The notes under the pieces were generated by a model. The model was not told the DNA's origin. It ran no database searches and saw nothing but the letters and a program-made list of their open reading frames with translations. The position numbers were made by a program, and so were the translations under genes. DNA of 64,000 bases from Actinomyces sp. ZJ308. Its GTDB lineage: Bacteria > Actinomycetota > Actinomycetes > Actinomycetales > Actinomycetaceae. Every line of letters begins with the position of its first letter. Position 1 is the first letter of the stretch. Shown here piece by piece: positions 17,376 to 26,510 of the stretch. The stretch covers positions 62,001 through 126,000 of the forward strand of contig NZ_JAAIJY010000003.1 in the NCBI RefSeq assembly GCF_011752065.1. Reading direction: 5' to 3'.

Positions 17376-18500
17376 TCAGGCCCGCTCGGCGGTCGTCTCA
17401 CCGGTCGTCTCACCGGCCAGATCATCGGCCAGATCATCGGCCTTGGTCATGGACTTCAGGTGACGGGCCACGCCGCCGGAGCGGATCTGCTCCAGCGCCA
17501 TGGCGGTGCCGTCGGCAAGATTGTCGGCCGGGCCGGCCAGATACAGCAGGGCACCGGCGTTGACGGCGATGGCGTCACGGTGGGCGGGCCTGCCCTCACC
17601 GGAGACGGCCTCGCGCAGCAGGCGGGCGTTGTCGGCCGGCTCCCCGCCCAGCAGGTCGGCCAGCTCGTGGGTCGCCACCCCCAGCTCCTCGGGAGTGACC
17701 TCATAGGCCTTGACCCCGCGGGGAGTCGCCTCGCGCACGAGGGTCGGTCCGTGGACGGCGATCTCGTCCAGGCCCGAGCCGTGCACGACCAGCGCCCGCT
17801 TGCGTCCCAGCTGAACCATCGCCTCGGCGATCATGTCCAGCATATTCGGGTCCCACACGCCCATGAGCTGGAAGGTCAGGTGGGCCGGGTTCACCAGCGG
17901 CCCCAGGACATTGAAGATCGTGGGCGTCGCCAGAGCCCGGCGCACCGGAGCCACGTGCCGCATGGCCGGGTGGTAGGCCTGGGCGAACAGGAAGGTGAAA
18001 TGGTCCCGGGCCAGCAGCTCGACCGCCATGGCCGGCTCCACGTCCAGGGGCAGCCCCAGCTCGGCGATGACGTCGGCCGCCCCCGTCTTGGAGGAGACGG
18101 CCCGGTTACCGTGCTTGGCCACCGCGATCCCCATCGAGGCGGCCACCAGGCCCGCGCCGGTGGAGATGTTGATGGTGCCCACGCCGTCGCCCCCGGTGCC
18201 CACGACGTCCACCAGCGGGAAGGTCACCGACGGGAAGGTCCGGGCCGCCTGACGGAAGGCGCTCGCGGCTCCGGCGACCTCCTGGGGCTCCTCGCCGCGG
18301 GCGTGCAGCGCCGCCAGCAGCGCCGCCGTCTCCGCCTCGGACAGGTCCCCGGCACCCAGGGCGGCGAAGACCGTGGATGCCTGCTCGCGGGTCAGGCGCC
18401 GGCCCTGAACGACTTCGCGCAGCAGCTCGTGGGCCTCCTGCGCCGTGGCAACGTGGGTGCCGTCCCCAACGGTGGGGGTGGCGCTGTTGGTCTCACTCAT
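17376..18500 (-). CDS. trpD: Anthranilate phosphoribosyltransferase
   Basis: The 374-residue protein has the TrpD core: DVVGTGGDGVGTINISTGA, KHGNRAVSSKTGAADVIAELG, FAQAYHPAMRHVAPVRRAL, FNVLGPLVNPAH and VHGSGLDEIA. It transfers phosphoribose from PRPP to anthranilate. The last 20 residues (ADDLADDLAGETTGETTAER) form a low-complexity tail made by two 12-bp duplications, absent from typical TrpD. It sits between trpG and trpCB in the operon. Confidence 0.96.
   Translation of the reverse strand: MSETNSATPTVGDGTHVATAQEAHELLREVVQGRRLTREQASTVFAALGAGDLSEAETAALLAALHARGEEPQEVAGAASAFRQAARTFPSVTFPLVDVVGTGGDGVGTINISTGAGLVAASMGIAVAKHGNRAVSSKTGAADVIAELGLPLDVEPAMAVELLARDHFTFLFAQAYHPAMRHVAPVRRALATPTIFNVLGPLVNPAHLTFQLMGVWDPNMLDMIAEAMVQLGRKRALVVHGSGLDEIAVHGPTLVREATPRGVKAYEVTPEELGVATHELADLLGGEPADNARLLREAVSGEGRPAHRDAIAVNAGALLYLAGPADNLADGTAMALEQIRSGGVARHLKSMTKADDLADDLAGETTGETTAERA
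17391..17438 (-). repeat. Two adjacent 12-bp tandem duplications in the trpD tail
   Basis: GGTCGTCTCACC is present twice (17391-17414), followed at once by GGCCAGATCATC twice (17415-17438), plus the start of a third unit. Both keep frame and encode the acidic TrpD tail. Confidence 0.9.
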
Positions 18501-18611
18501 CGGTTTGTGGCTCCTTCGCGGGTGGTTGAGGCGTGGGGTGCCCGGGGATGATTCTGCCCGAGCGGTGCCGCAGTCGTCGGGATCTGGGGGATGACGCGGC
18601 AGTGGCGTGGC

Positions 18612-19301
18612 TCAGGGGGTTCGGGCCAGGTCGGCGGTGATGGCCTTGAGCAGGGCCGGCCCCTGCGGGGTGAGGATGGACTCGGGGTGGAACTGCAGCC
18701 CGATCGCGGGAAGCGACCGGTGCCGGGCCGCCATGACGACGCCGTCGACCCCTTCGACCGGCGCGGTGCGGGCCAGGGTGATGAGCGCCGTGGGCAGCGT
18801 GCGCGTGCCCAGTGAGTGGTAGCGCGCCACGTCGAGCGCTCCGCCGTCGAGCACCGTGAAGGCCGGGTCCTGGCGACCCGCCTCGGTGACCTCCACGCGG
18901 TCGGAGCGGCCGTGGACCGGGCCGACCGGGGTGACTCGTCCGCCGCAGGCCTCGACGAGGGCCTGGAAGCCCAGGCAGATGCCCAGCGTGGGGATCGCCT
19001 GCTCCAGCGCGGTGGTGGTGAGTTCCATGAGGCAGCCCGACGTCGCCGGGTAGCCCGGGCCGGGGGACAGGCACAGGACCGGGCGGCGCCCGGCCTCGCG
19101 CTCGGCTCCGGTGGGCGTCAGCGCGGTGAGTACCCGGGAGGCCGGCACGTTGTTGCGGTAGACCTCGATCCGGGAGCCTAGCGTGGCGAACTGGTCGACG
19201 AGGTTGTAGACGAAGGAGTCGCGGTTGTCCAGCAGGACCACGCGGGCAGGGACAGTGCTCGTGGTGTCCTTCTCGGCGCTCTGGATGCTGGAGATGGTCA
19301 T
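18612..19301 (-). CDS. trpG: Anthranilate synthase component II (glutamine amidotransferase)
   Basis: The 229-residue protein is a class I glutamine amidotransferase: LLDNRDSFVYNLVDQF, LSPGPGYP, the nucleophile Cys in LGICLGFQAL and the His-Glu pair in LQFHPESILT. It supplies ammonia to TrpE. It starts three bases after the trpE stop, which supports balanced synthesis of the two subunits. A 110-base gap separates it from trpD. Confidence 0.95.
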   Translation of the reverse strand: MTISSIQSAEKDTTSTVPARVVLLDNRDSFVYNLVDQFATLGSRIEVYRNNVPASRVLTALTPTGAEREAGRRPVLCLSPGPGYPATSGCLMELTTTALEQAIPTLGICLGFQALVEACGGRVTPVGPVHGRSDRVEVTEAGRQDPAFTVLDGGALDVARYHSLGTRTLPTALITLARTAPVEGVDGVVMAARHRSLPAIGLQFHPESILTPQGPALLKAITADLARTP

Positions 19302-19304
19302 GGC

Positions 19305-20996
19305 TCAGGCCTCCTTACCGGACGTGTCGATGACGAGCGTGGCGCCCTGGGCGGCGGCGACCGCCTCCAGGACGGCGCGGGCCTTGTGGACGGTCTCGGC
19401 GGCCTCTGCTGCCGGGGAGGAGGCCGCCACCACCCCGGCGCCGGCCTGGACCAGGGCGGTTCCCTCTGTCACGAAGCCCGAGCGGATGACGATGCAGGTG
19501 TCCAGCTCGCCGTCGCCTCGGATGTAACCCACCGAGCCGCCGTAGGAGCCTCGGCGTACGCCCTCGGCCTGGCGGATGAGCTCGGCGGCTCGCAGTTTGG
19601 GGGCGCCGGTGAGGGTGCCCATCGTCATGGATGCCCGGAAGGCGTCCAGGGCGTCCAGGTCGTCGGCCAGGTCGCCGGAGACCTCGGAGACCAGGTGCAT
19701 GACCCGGCTGTAGCGATCCACGCGCAGGAGGTCCTGGACGCTGCGGGTTCCCGGGCGGCTGACCCGGGCGACGTCGTTGCGGGCCAGGTCCACGAGCATG
19801 ACGTGCTCGGCGACCTCCTTGGCGTCGGTGCGCAGCTCCAGCTCCAGGCGGGTGTCGCGCTCGTGGTCCACCGAGCCGTCTGGGTGCAGGCCGCGCGGCC
19901 GGGTCCCGGCGATCGGGCGGATGGCGACCCGGCCGGTGCGCGCCGAGTGCAGCAGCGCCGACTCCGGGGATGCGCCGAACAGCTCGAAGTCCGGGGCGGC
20001 CACGTAGAACATGTAGGGGCTGGGGTTGGCGTGGCGCAGCACGTGGTAGGCGGCCAGCGTGTCCGGGCAGGCGATGGTGAAGCCGCGCGAGGGCACCACC
20101 TGGTAGACGTCGCCATCGGCGATGTAACCGCGCATCTCCTCCACGACCGCCTCGAAGTCGGCGTCGGAGGTGGTGGGGACCGCGTGCAGGACCGGGGCAC
20201 TCGCTGCGGCCGCAGGCGCGGTCGCAGCCTCATCGGATGCTGCGTCGATGGCGGCGGCCAGTGCGTTCATGCGCCGCTCCAGGTCGGCGGCGTCGACCGA
20301 GGCCCCCACCAGGGTGGCCTCCTGCGTGGGGTGGTCGACGACGAGGATGATGCGCGCGTCGTAGAAGAGGTAGTCCGGGCAGGTGTTGGCGCCCTGGGCG
20401 ACCTCGGGCAGGGACTCGAAGGTGGACAGGTAGTCGAAGGCGAAGGCTCCCGCCTCCAGCGGCAGGTGGGGGTGGTCGACCTCGACCCGGGCCAGGACCC
20501 GCAGCGGCTCGATCGTGGACAGGGCGGTGAGGCGCTGGCGCTCCTCGATGGAAGGGTCGTCGTCGGCGCTGGTGGGCAGGTTGAGGGTGAGCCGTCCGGG
20601 GGAGTGGTCGACGACGTGCTCGCCCAGGTGTTCCTCCAGGCGGGCCAGGGCGGCGAGGCCGTCGGCCCCGGGGCCCTCGCCGTCGACGGCGTCCAGGGCC
20701 TCGGCGGTGACGGTCCCGCCCCAGCAGGTCAGCCTGGCCGATGCCTCCAGGACGGCGACCGTGGTGCGTGAGGCCTTGGTCGTGATGTCGGCGCTCTCCA
20801 GCAGGACGCAGTCCACGGGGCGTGCCGCCGTGCTCTCGCCGGCCGGGTTCCCGGTGGCGCGCAGCAGGCCGGCTCGGGTCAGGTGCTCCAGGAGGGCGCC
20901 GCCGTCGGCGTGGTAGCGCACCGGGCGCGTCAGGACGGTCGGCGAGGCCGCAGGCGGTGCTGCCGGGAGTGCGGTGTCTTCCTCTGTGGGTGGCAT
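19305..20996 (-). CDS. trpE: Anthranilate synthase component I
   Basis: The 563-residue protein contains the N-terminal LLES motif of the tryptophan feedback site (VDCVLLESADI) and the catalytic chorismate-binding region (YQVVPSRGF, SPYMFYV, IAGTRPRG, VDLARNDVARV, TLTGAPKLRAAELI, QAGAGVVAASSP). It makes anthranilate from chorismate with TrpG. The ATG at 20996 follows AGGAAAGAGG; an upstream GTG is possible but less supported. It is the first enzyme gene of the operon, downstream of the Trp leader peptide. Confidence 0.96.
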   Translation of the reverse strand: MPPTEEDTALPAAPPAASPTVLTRPVRYHADGGALLEHLTRAGLLRATGNPAGESTAARPVDCVLLESADITTKASRTTVAVLEASARLTCWGGTVTAEALDAVDGEGPGADGLAALARLEEHLGEHVVDHSPGRLTLNLPTSADDDPSIEERQRLTALSTIEPLRVLARVEVDHPHLPLEAGAFAFDYLSTFESLPEVAQGANTCPDYLFYDARIILVVDHPTQEATLVGASVDAADLERRMNALAAAIDAASDEAATAPAAAASAPVLHAVPTTSDADFEAVVEEMRGYIADGDVYQVVPSRGFTIACPDTLAAYHVLRHANPSPYMFYVAAPDFELFGASPESALLHSARTGRVAIRPIAGTRPRGLHPDGSVDHERDTRLELELRTDAKEVAEHVMLVDLARNDVARVSRPGTRSVQDLLRVDRYSRVMHLVSEVSGDLADDLDALDAFRASMTMGTLTGAPKLRAAELIRQAEGVRRGSYGGSVGYIRGDGELDTCIVIRSGFVTEGTALVQAGAGVVAASSPAAEAAETVHKARAVLEAVAAAQGATLVIDTSGKEA

Positions 20997-21105
20997 GGGG
21001 CCTCTTTCCTGAGATCGTGGGTCAGGCGGGCCTCTCACTCATGCGTCGGGCGGGCCCGCGGTGAGCGAGCCGGTACGTCCTAGCGCGTCAGGATGGCGGC
21101 TCGCC
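20997..21105 (-). promoter_or_regulatory. Candidate trp attenuator, alternative pairings
   Basis: In the leader RNA, GGCGAGCC (21105-21098) can fold back on the GGCTC after the Trp codons, or pair with GGCTCGCT (21071-21064) downstream. GCGGGCC and GGCCCGC further on can form a later stem before trpE. Competing stems of this kind are expected of ribosome-controlled attenuation. There is no U tract, so the terminator itself is not certain. Confidence 0.5.
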
Positions 21106-21148
21106 TCGAGGGGAGCCACCACCACTGCCGGTCGCGGAACGCTGTCAT
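21080..21148 (-). CDS. trpL: Trp operon leader peptide with three consecutive Trp codons
   Basis: A 22-codon frame from ATG 21148 to TAG 21080 contains RQWWWLPSRRAA, that is TGG TGG TGG in a row, 84 bases before trpE. This is the classical sign of ribosome-mediated attenuation: stalling at Trp codons when charged tRNA-Trp is scarce lets transcription continue. The ATG has no ribosome-binding site and follows its -10 hexamer by seven bases, so it is probably leaderless. Triplet position and operon context make the call strong despite the small size. Confidence 0.88.
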   Translation of the reverse strand: MTAFRDRQWWWLPSRRAAILTR

Positions 21149-21155
21149 GGCACCG

Positions 21156-21184
21156 AGGGTAGAACGAGGTCGTGACGTGGCCAA
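21156..21184 (-). promoter_or_regulatory. trp operon promoter
   Basis: TTGGCC (21184-21179) and TACCCT (21161-21156) on the minus strand are exactly 17 bases apart. The -10 ends seven bases before the trpL start codon. Confidence 0.65.
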
Positions 21185-21239
21185 ATCGGCGGCAAGGGAT
21201 GAGACGCGTGTCCGTATGATCCGCATGGGCGGCGCAGGT

Positions 21240-21833
21240 TCATGGACCACTGGTTGCCAGAAGAAGACCTGCTCCGACCGGAACGAGGACGGTCTCGGTC
21301 CCGGGTGTCTCTCGAACGAGGGAGATGAACTCTGCCACCTCGGCGGCGTGCGATATGCAGTTGTCCACTGCCAGAAGACCGCCTGGGCGCAGGATGCGCA
21401 GCAGATCCGGCCAGTAGTCGGCGTAGGCGCGTCTGTCGGCATCCAGGAACACGAAGTCGACCGACTGTGACCGGGTCTTCTCCAGGACCTGCCTCGCGTC
21501 GCCGAGGACGAGGTCGACGCGATCGTCAAGACGCGCCGCCGCCAGGTTATCGATGGCCTCACCGTGGCGCCGCTGGTCGCTCTCAACCGACACCATGCGT
21601 GCCCGATCATCGAGGCCGTCGGCGAGCCAGATCGTCGAGCAGCCGTTCGAGGTGCCGATCTCCAGCACCGAGCTCGGTCGCAATGACCTGATCAGCAGGT
21701 GCATGAGCTCGGCCGTGGCCTGGTCCACGTTGCGGTAGCGGCGGTCATGCTCGGGCTCAGAGCTGTCATGCTCTCTGCCCCGGACCAACAGGGCCTCGAC
21801 CAGGGCCAGTCTCTCCGGTGTCATGATCTTCAC
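21240..21833 (-). CDS. Class I SAM-dependent O-methyltransferase family protein
   Basis: The 197-residue protein has SVLEIGTSNGCSTIWLADGL (SAM-binding motif I), VSVESD (motif II), VDLVLGDARQVL and FVFLDADRRAYADYW (motif III), then LLAVDNCI. This fits the O-methyltransferase family 3 group acting on small phenolic or catechol-like substrates; the true substrate is unknown. It is just upstream of the trp operon on the same strand but has its own spacing, so linkage to tryptophan metabolism is not implied. Confidence 0.8.
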   Translation of the reverse strand: MKIMTPERLALVEALLVRGREHDSSEPEHDRRYRNVDQATAELMHLLIRSLRPSSVLEIGTSNGCSTIWLADGLDDRARMVSVESDQRRHGEAIDNLAAARLDDRVDLVLGDARQVLEKTRSQSVDFVFLDADRRAYADYWPDLLRILRPGGLLAVDNCISHAAEVAEFISLVRETPGTETVLVPVGAGLLLATSGP

Positions 21834-21942
21834 GGTGAGCCATCGCCCCCGGCCGGGTCAAGCGCCCAGGTCAAGCGCCACCACGGGCCAGGCTGGTGCA
21901 TGAGCCGACGAGCGCTCGCCTTACCGCTCCGGTCCAGCCGTA

Positions 21943-22413
21943 CTAGTCCTGATCATCGCGTACGGTGGCTCGACGGCGCCGAATCACAGCGGCGAGCACC
22001 AGGGCCGCGATCACCAGGACGATGACGATACGACCGACCGGGCCGGTGAGCCATGCCGTCAGGATCGCCATGCCGATGGTCGTGTAGACGGCCGCCCAGG
22101 CGACCGCGCCGACGGCCGTGGCCGCCACGTAGCGGCGCAGCGGCATGCGGGCCACGCCCGTGGAGATCTGGATGAAGCTCTGCAGTCCGACGGTCAGGAA
22201 GGACATCGGCACGGCCAGCACGCCCCAGCGGGCCGACCACGACTGGGCGCGGGCGTACATGGGGGAGTCGATCAGCGAGGCCCACCGGCTGCGCGCGGTG
22301 CCGGCGGTGATGCCCCGACCGATCCAGTACATGGTGTGCGAGCGCATCATGGCCAGGCACCAGAAGAACAGGAAGACCCAGGGATAGGGCAGGCTGTGGA
22401 TCCGTTCCAGCAT
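21943..22413 (-). CDS. DedA/VTT-like small membrane protein
   Basis: The 156-residue protein has about four hydrophobic segments with the DedA-like blocks [35 protein letters not shown] and [17 protein letters not shown], and ends in a basic tail (RRRRATVRD). It is shorter than typical DedA proteins (around 200 residues) and lacks the first part of the VTT domain. A role as a flippase-type lipid transporter is known for the family; for this short form it is only inferred. Confidence 0.65.
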   Translation of the reverse strand: MLERIHSLPYPWVFLFFWCLAMMRSHTMYWIGRGITAGTARSRWASLIDSPMYARAQSWSARWGVLAVPMSFLTVGLQSFIQISTGVARMPLRRYVAATAVGAVAWAAVYTTIGMAILTAWLTGPVGRIVIVLVIAALVLAAVIRRRRATVRDDQD

Positions 22414-22599
22414 GCGAGGAAGGCTAGCCTAAGCCGATCGGTGTCCGGTTGTGGAGTCGCCTACGCCCACGGGAGCTCGGTGTGCGGCCGCACCTCACAC
22501 TGCGGGCGGGCCCGGCGGGCTGGGGCGGCGGGCCGACGTCGTGGGACACTTGGGCCAGACCCATGCCGGATACTGAGGAAGAGCCAGGAACCGATCTCC

Positions 22600-24483
22600 G
22601 TGTCACCGATCCCCACACCAGAGCAGATGACCAGCGTCCAGCCCGCCGCCACCGAGCAGGCGCGGCTGCGCAACTTCTGCATCATCGCGCACATCGACCA
22701 CGGCAAGTCCACCCTGGCCGACCGCATGCTCCAGGCCACCGGCGTCGTCCAGCCCCGAGACATGCGCGCCCAGTACCTGGACCGCATGGACATCGAGCGT
22801 GAGCGCGGCATCACCATCAAGTCCCAGGCCGTACGCATGCCCTGGGCCATCGAGGACGGCGATGGCGTCACGCGCGCCTACGCCCTCAACATGATCGACA
22901 CCCCCGGGCACGTCGACTTCTCCTACGAGGTCAACCGCTCCCTGGCCGCCTGCGAGGGCGCGGTCCTCCTGGTCGACGCCGCCCAGGGCATCCAGGCCCA
23001 GACCCTGGCCAACCTCTACATGGCCATCGAGGGCGACCTGACCATCATCCCGGTCCTCAACAAGATCGACCTGCCCGCCGCCGAGCCGGAGAAGCATGCC
23101 GAGGAGATCGCCTCCCTCATCGGCTGCGACGTCGACGACGTCCTCAAGGTCTCCGGCAAGACCGGCCAGGGCGTGCCCGAGCTCCTCGACCGGATCGTCG
23201 AGACCGTCCCGGCCCCGCACGGCGATCCCGACGCTCCGGCCCGCGCCATGATCTTCGACTCCGTCTACGACACCTACCGCGGCGTGGTCACCTACGTGCG
23301 CGTCGTCGACGGCGCCCTCAAGCCCCGCGAGCGCATCGAGATGCTCTCCACCGAGGCCGTCCACGACCTGCTGGAGATCGGCGTCATCAGCCCCGAGCCC
23401 ACCCCGTCGGCCGGCCTGGGAGCCGGCGAGGTCGGCTACCTCATCACCGGCGTCAAGGACGTGCGCCAGTCCAAGGTCGGTGACACGGTCACCTCCGCAG
23501 TGGCGCCGGCCGCCGAGCCGCTGTCGGGCTACCAGGACCCCAAGCCCATGGTCTTCTCCGGCCTGTTCCCGGTGGACGGCTCGGACTTCCCGGCTCTGCG
23601 CGACGCCCTGGACAAGCTCAAGCTCAACGACGCCGCCCTGACCTACGAGCCGGAGACCTCGGTGGCCCTGGGCTTCGGCTTCCGCTGCGGCTACCTGGGC
23701 CTGCTGCACCTGGAGATCATCCGCGAGCGCCTGGAGCGCGAGTTCAACCTGGACATCATCTCCACGGCGCCCTCGGTGGTCTACGAGGTGACCATGGAGG
23801 ACCGCACCACGCACACGGTCACCAACCCCAGTGAGTTCCCCGAGGGCAAGGTCGCTGCCGTCTCCGAGCCGGTCGTGCGGGCCACGATCCTGACCCCGAG
23901 CGAGTTCGTGGGCACGGTCATGGAGCTGTGCCAGTCGCGCCGCGGCACCATGCAGGGCATGGACTACCTCTCGGAGTCCCGTGTGGAGATGCACTACGTG
24001 CTGCCGCTGGCGGAGATCGTCTTCGACTTCTTCGACGCCCTGAAGTCGCGCACCCGCGGCTACGCCTCCCTGGACTACGAGATGGACGGCTCCCAGGACG
24101 CCAACCTGGTCAAGGTCGACATCCTGCTCAACGGGGACAAGGTGGACGCCTTCAGCGCCATCGTCCACCGCGACTCGGCCTACTCCTACGGCGTCATGAT
24201 GACCAAGCGCCTCAAGGACCTCATCCCGCGCCAGCAGTTCGAGGTACCCGTGCAGGCGGCCATCGGCACCCGGGTCATCGCCCGCGAGACCATCCGGGCC
24301 CTGCGCAAGGACATGCTCGCCAAGTGCTACGGCGGTGACATCACCCGTAAGCGCAAGCTGCTGGAGAAGCAGAAGGAGGGCAAGAAGCGCATGAAGGCCA
24401 TCGGCCGCGTCGAGGTCCCCCAGGAGGCCTTCATCGCCGCCCTCGGCGCGGACACGCCCACCGGCGCCAAGCCGGGCAAGTAG
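22600..24483 (+). CDS. lepA: Elongation factor 4 (LepA)
   Basis: The protein has all translational GTPase motifs ([50 protein letters not shown]), then the LepA-specific blocks [20 protein letters not shown] and [26 protein letters not shown]4 back-translocates or remodels stalled ribosomes. GTG 22600, 10 bases after AGGAA, gives 627 residues; ATG 22627 gives 618. The longer upstream frame lacks family similarity. Confidence 0.96.
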   Translation: MSPIPTPEQMTSVQPAATEQARLRNFCIIAHIDHGKSTLADRMLQATGVVQPRDMRAQYLDRMDIERERGITIKSQAVRMPWAIEDGDGVTRAYALNMIDTPGHVDFSYEVNRSLAACEGAVLLVDAAQGIQAQTLANLYMAIEGDLTIIPVLNKIDLPAAEPEKHAEEIASLIGCDVDDVLKVSGKTGQGVPELLDRIVETVPAPHGDPDAPARAMIFDSVYDTYRGVVTYVRVVDGALKPRERIEMLSTEAVHDLLEIGVISPEPTPSAGLGAGEVGYLITGVKDVRQSKVGDTVTSAVAPAAEPLSGYQDPKPMVFSGLFPVDGSDFPALRDALDKLKLNDAALTYEPETSVALGFGFRCGYLGLLHLEIIRERLEREFNLDIISTAPSVVYEVTMEDRTTHTVTNPSEFPEGKVAAVSEPVVRATILTPSEFVGTVMELCQSRRGTMQGMDYLSESRVEMHYVLPLAEIVFDFFDALKSRTRGYASLDYEMDGSQDANLVKVDILLNGDKVDAFSAIVHRDSAYSYGVMMTKRLKDLIPRQQFEVPVQAAIGTRVIARETIRALRKDMLAKCYGGDITRKRKLLEKQKEGKKRMKAIGRVEVPQEAFIAALGADTPTGAKPGK

Positions 24484-24588
24484 CGAAAGCAGGACCGATA
24501 AGCAGCGGGCAGGTACGGGCCGGATACGAGCACAGGACGACTCAAGGCGAGGACAGCACCGCGGGACCACGGAAGGATGGGTGCGGAC

Positions 24589-25422
24589 ATGGCTGACATG
24601 ACGAGGAAGAGCACGCCGAGCACGGTGGGCACGGTCGAGGCCGCGTTGAGCGACGACGGCGCCGGCCTGGCTCTCACCCGTGAGCTGGCCCGGGTCCTGG
24701 ATGAGCCTCATGCCGGCGCCGACGGCCGCCACCGTGACGAGCCCTCACCGTTCCACGACGGCGACCCGGTGGGAACCGTCAGCGCCGTGTGCACCGTCAA
24801 GCAGCTGCGGCCCGACGCCGGCCCGGCGGGCGTCTCGGCGATCCACAAGGGCGCCGTCGACGGCCCGGTCGAGGTCACCCGCACCGGAATCGTCACCGAC
24901 GAGCACGGGGACCGTGCCCACCACGGCGGGGCCGACAAGGCCCTCTACGCCATGAGCGCCGCCGAGCAGCGCCACTGGTCGCAGGTCCTCGGCGGCATCG
25001 AGCCGGGCCGACTGGGGGAGAACCTCCTGATCGAGGGCGATATCGACGACGTCGAGATCGGCGCGATCCTGTCCATCGGAGACCCGGCAGCAGGGGGCCT
25101 GCGGGTCAGGGTGACCGGTGTGCGCAACCCGTGCGCCACCTTCGCCCGCGGCGTGGGCCGGGCCGACTGGGTGGAGGTCTTCTCCTCGCGCAGCCGGGTG
25201 GGCGTCTACCTCGCGGTCCTCGCCGAGGGAGTGGTGCAGGCCGGAGACGAGGTGCGCGTGGTCGCCTCCCCGGGGCACCGGGTCACCTGCCGGCGCTGGT
25301 TCGCCCACCACGACCCGCGCGACGCTCAGGCGCTGCTCAACTCCGAGATCTTCGGCAACTGCGTCATCGCGCCCTTCACCAAGAAGTACGTGCGTGCCGC
25401 CGCCCACGAGCAGGTCGGCTGA
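24589..25422 (+). CDS. MOSC domain-containing protein
   Basis: The protein carries MOSC signatures: VTRTGIVTDEHGDRAHHGGADKALY, GRLGENLLIEG and VRNPCATFARG with the conserved Cys. MOSC domains in the YiiM/MOCS group bind sulfur or molybdenum cofactor and detoxify N-hydroxylated compounds; a specific reaction cannot be read here. ATG 24589 has GGAAGGA at a usable distance, while the ATG at 24577 overlaps that site. It sits between lepA and trmB on one strand. Confidence 0.88.
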   Translation: MADMTRKSTPSTVGTVEAALSDDGAGLALTRELARVLDEPHAGADGRHRDEPSPFHDGDPVGTVSAVCTVKQLRPDAGPAGVSAIHKGAVDGPVEVTRTGIVTDEHGDRAHHGGADKALYAMSAAEQRHWSQVLGGIEPGRLGENLLIEGDIDDVEIGAILSIGDPAAGGLRVRVTGVRNPCATFARGVGRADWVEVFSSRSRVGVYLAVLAEGVVQAGDEVRVVASPGHRVTCRRWFAHHDPRDAQALLNSEIFGNCVIAPFTKKYVRAAAHEQVG

Positions 25423-25499
25423 GGGCGCCGTCGGGCACCGAGCAGACGGCATCGAGAGATCACAGAAGCAGAAGCAAGTAGAAGGATTCAAGGCTCCGC

Positions 25500-26510
25500 A
25501 TGGCTCAGCAGCATCCGCTCCGCTCCCACGCCATCCACTCGCGCGTGCGTTCCTTCTCGCGCGCCGGCGGCAGGCTGCGCCCCGTCCAGGCCGAGGCCCT
25601 GGCCGAGCTCGGTCCCCGTTACGTGGTCAGCGTCCCGCGGGCCGACGCCGTGCGCACCGTCTCCCCGGGCTTCCGGCTGGAGCCGGACCGGCTCTTCGGG
25701 CACGTGGGCCAGGTACGGCCGCTCATCGTCGAGGTCGGCTCGGGCAGCGGTGAGGCGCTGCTGGCCCACGCGGCCGCCCACCCGGGGGCGGACTACCTGG
25801 CGGTGGAGGTCTGGGAGACGGCGATCGCCCGGCTGGTGACTTCGATCCACCGGCAGGGTCTGCACAATGTGCGCGTCGTCCCGGCGGATGCCTCCCAGCT
25901 GCTGGCCACGGCGCTGCCGGTGGCCTGCGCCAGCGAGGTGTGGGTGTTCTTCCCCGATCCCTGGCGCAAGCCCCGTCACCGCAAGCGCCGCCTGGTGACC
26001 ACCGCCTTCGCCGACTCGGTGGCACGGGTCCTGCGCCCCAGCGGCGTGTGGCGCCTGGCCACCGACTGGGCGGACTACGCCTGGCAGATGCGCGACGTCG
26101 TCGAGGACGTGGCGGCCCTGCCCACGGGACTGCGGCCCGACGCGACCCTGCCCTACTTCCGGCACGACGATGCCGCAGCCCGCCCCGACCTGGAGGCTGA
26201 GACCGCCGAGGAGGGAAGCCTGGGCAACGGTCTGGACCCGGGGTCCCCGGCCGGCGTGCGCGGCGGCTGGTCGCCCCGTTACGAGGGGCGGGTCATGACC
26301 CGGTTCGAGCAGCGGGGACTGGACGCCGGGCGCACGATCCGCGACCTGACCGCGGTGCGCACCGAGGTGGCGTGGATCCCCGAGCGGGGTGCCTCCATGC
26401 TGGAGCGCCTCGAGGCCGAGGGGCAGGCCTGGGACCACCTGGAGACCCGGCCCTGGCGCCTGCGCGAGGGCCGTGGTGACGGCCTGCTCCATTCGGCGGA
26501 CCGGTCGTGA
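25500..26510 (+). CDS. trmB: tRNA (guanine-N7-)-methyltransferase
   Basis: The 336-residue protein has RPLIVEVGSGSGEALLAHA, VEVWETAIARL, DASQLLATALP, VWVFFPDPWRKPRHRKRRLV and, near the end, YEGRVMTRFEQRGL, the TrmB pattern with the PDPW..KRHxKRR signature. It methylates G46 of tRNA. It is longer than typical TrmB (about 230) because of insertions around residues 225-255. Its TGA overlaps the GTG of the next gene. Confidence 0.93.
   Translation: MAQQHPLRSHAIHSRVRSFSRAGGRLRPVQAEALAELGPRYVVSVPRADAVRTVSPGFRLEPDRLFGHVGQVRPLIVEVGSGSGEALLAHAAAHPGADYLAVEVWETAIARLVTSIHRQGLHNVRVVPADASQLLATALPVACASEVWVFFPDPWRKPRHRKRRLVTTAFADSVARVLRPSGVWRLATDWADYAWQMRDVVEDVAALPTGLRPDATLPYFRHDDAAARPDLEAETAEEGSLGNGLDPGSPAGVRGGWSPRYEGRVMTRFEQRGLDAGRTIRDLTAVRTEVAWIPERGASMLERLEAEGQAWDHLETRPWRLREGRGDGLLHSADRS

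Noticed and set aside
17391-17438. Short repeats that might suggest a CRISPR array
   Set aside because: They are contiguous 12-bp coding duplications with no spacers.
22336-22599. An upstream extension of lepA
   Set aside because: Overlaps the divergent DedA-like gene start and lacks family similarity; GTG 22600 has a ribosome-binding site.
22603-24732. A 709-codon minus-strand frame opposite lepA
   Set aside because: Shadow of lepA with composition typical of the reverse third frame.
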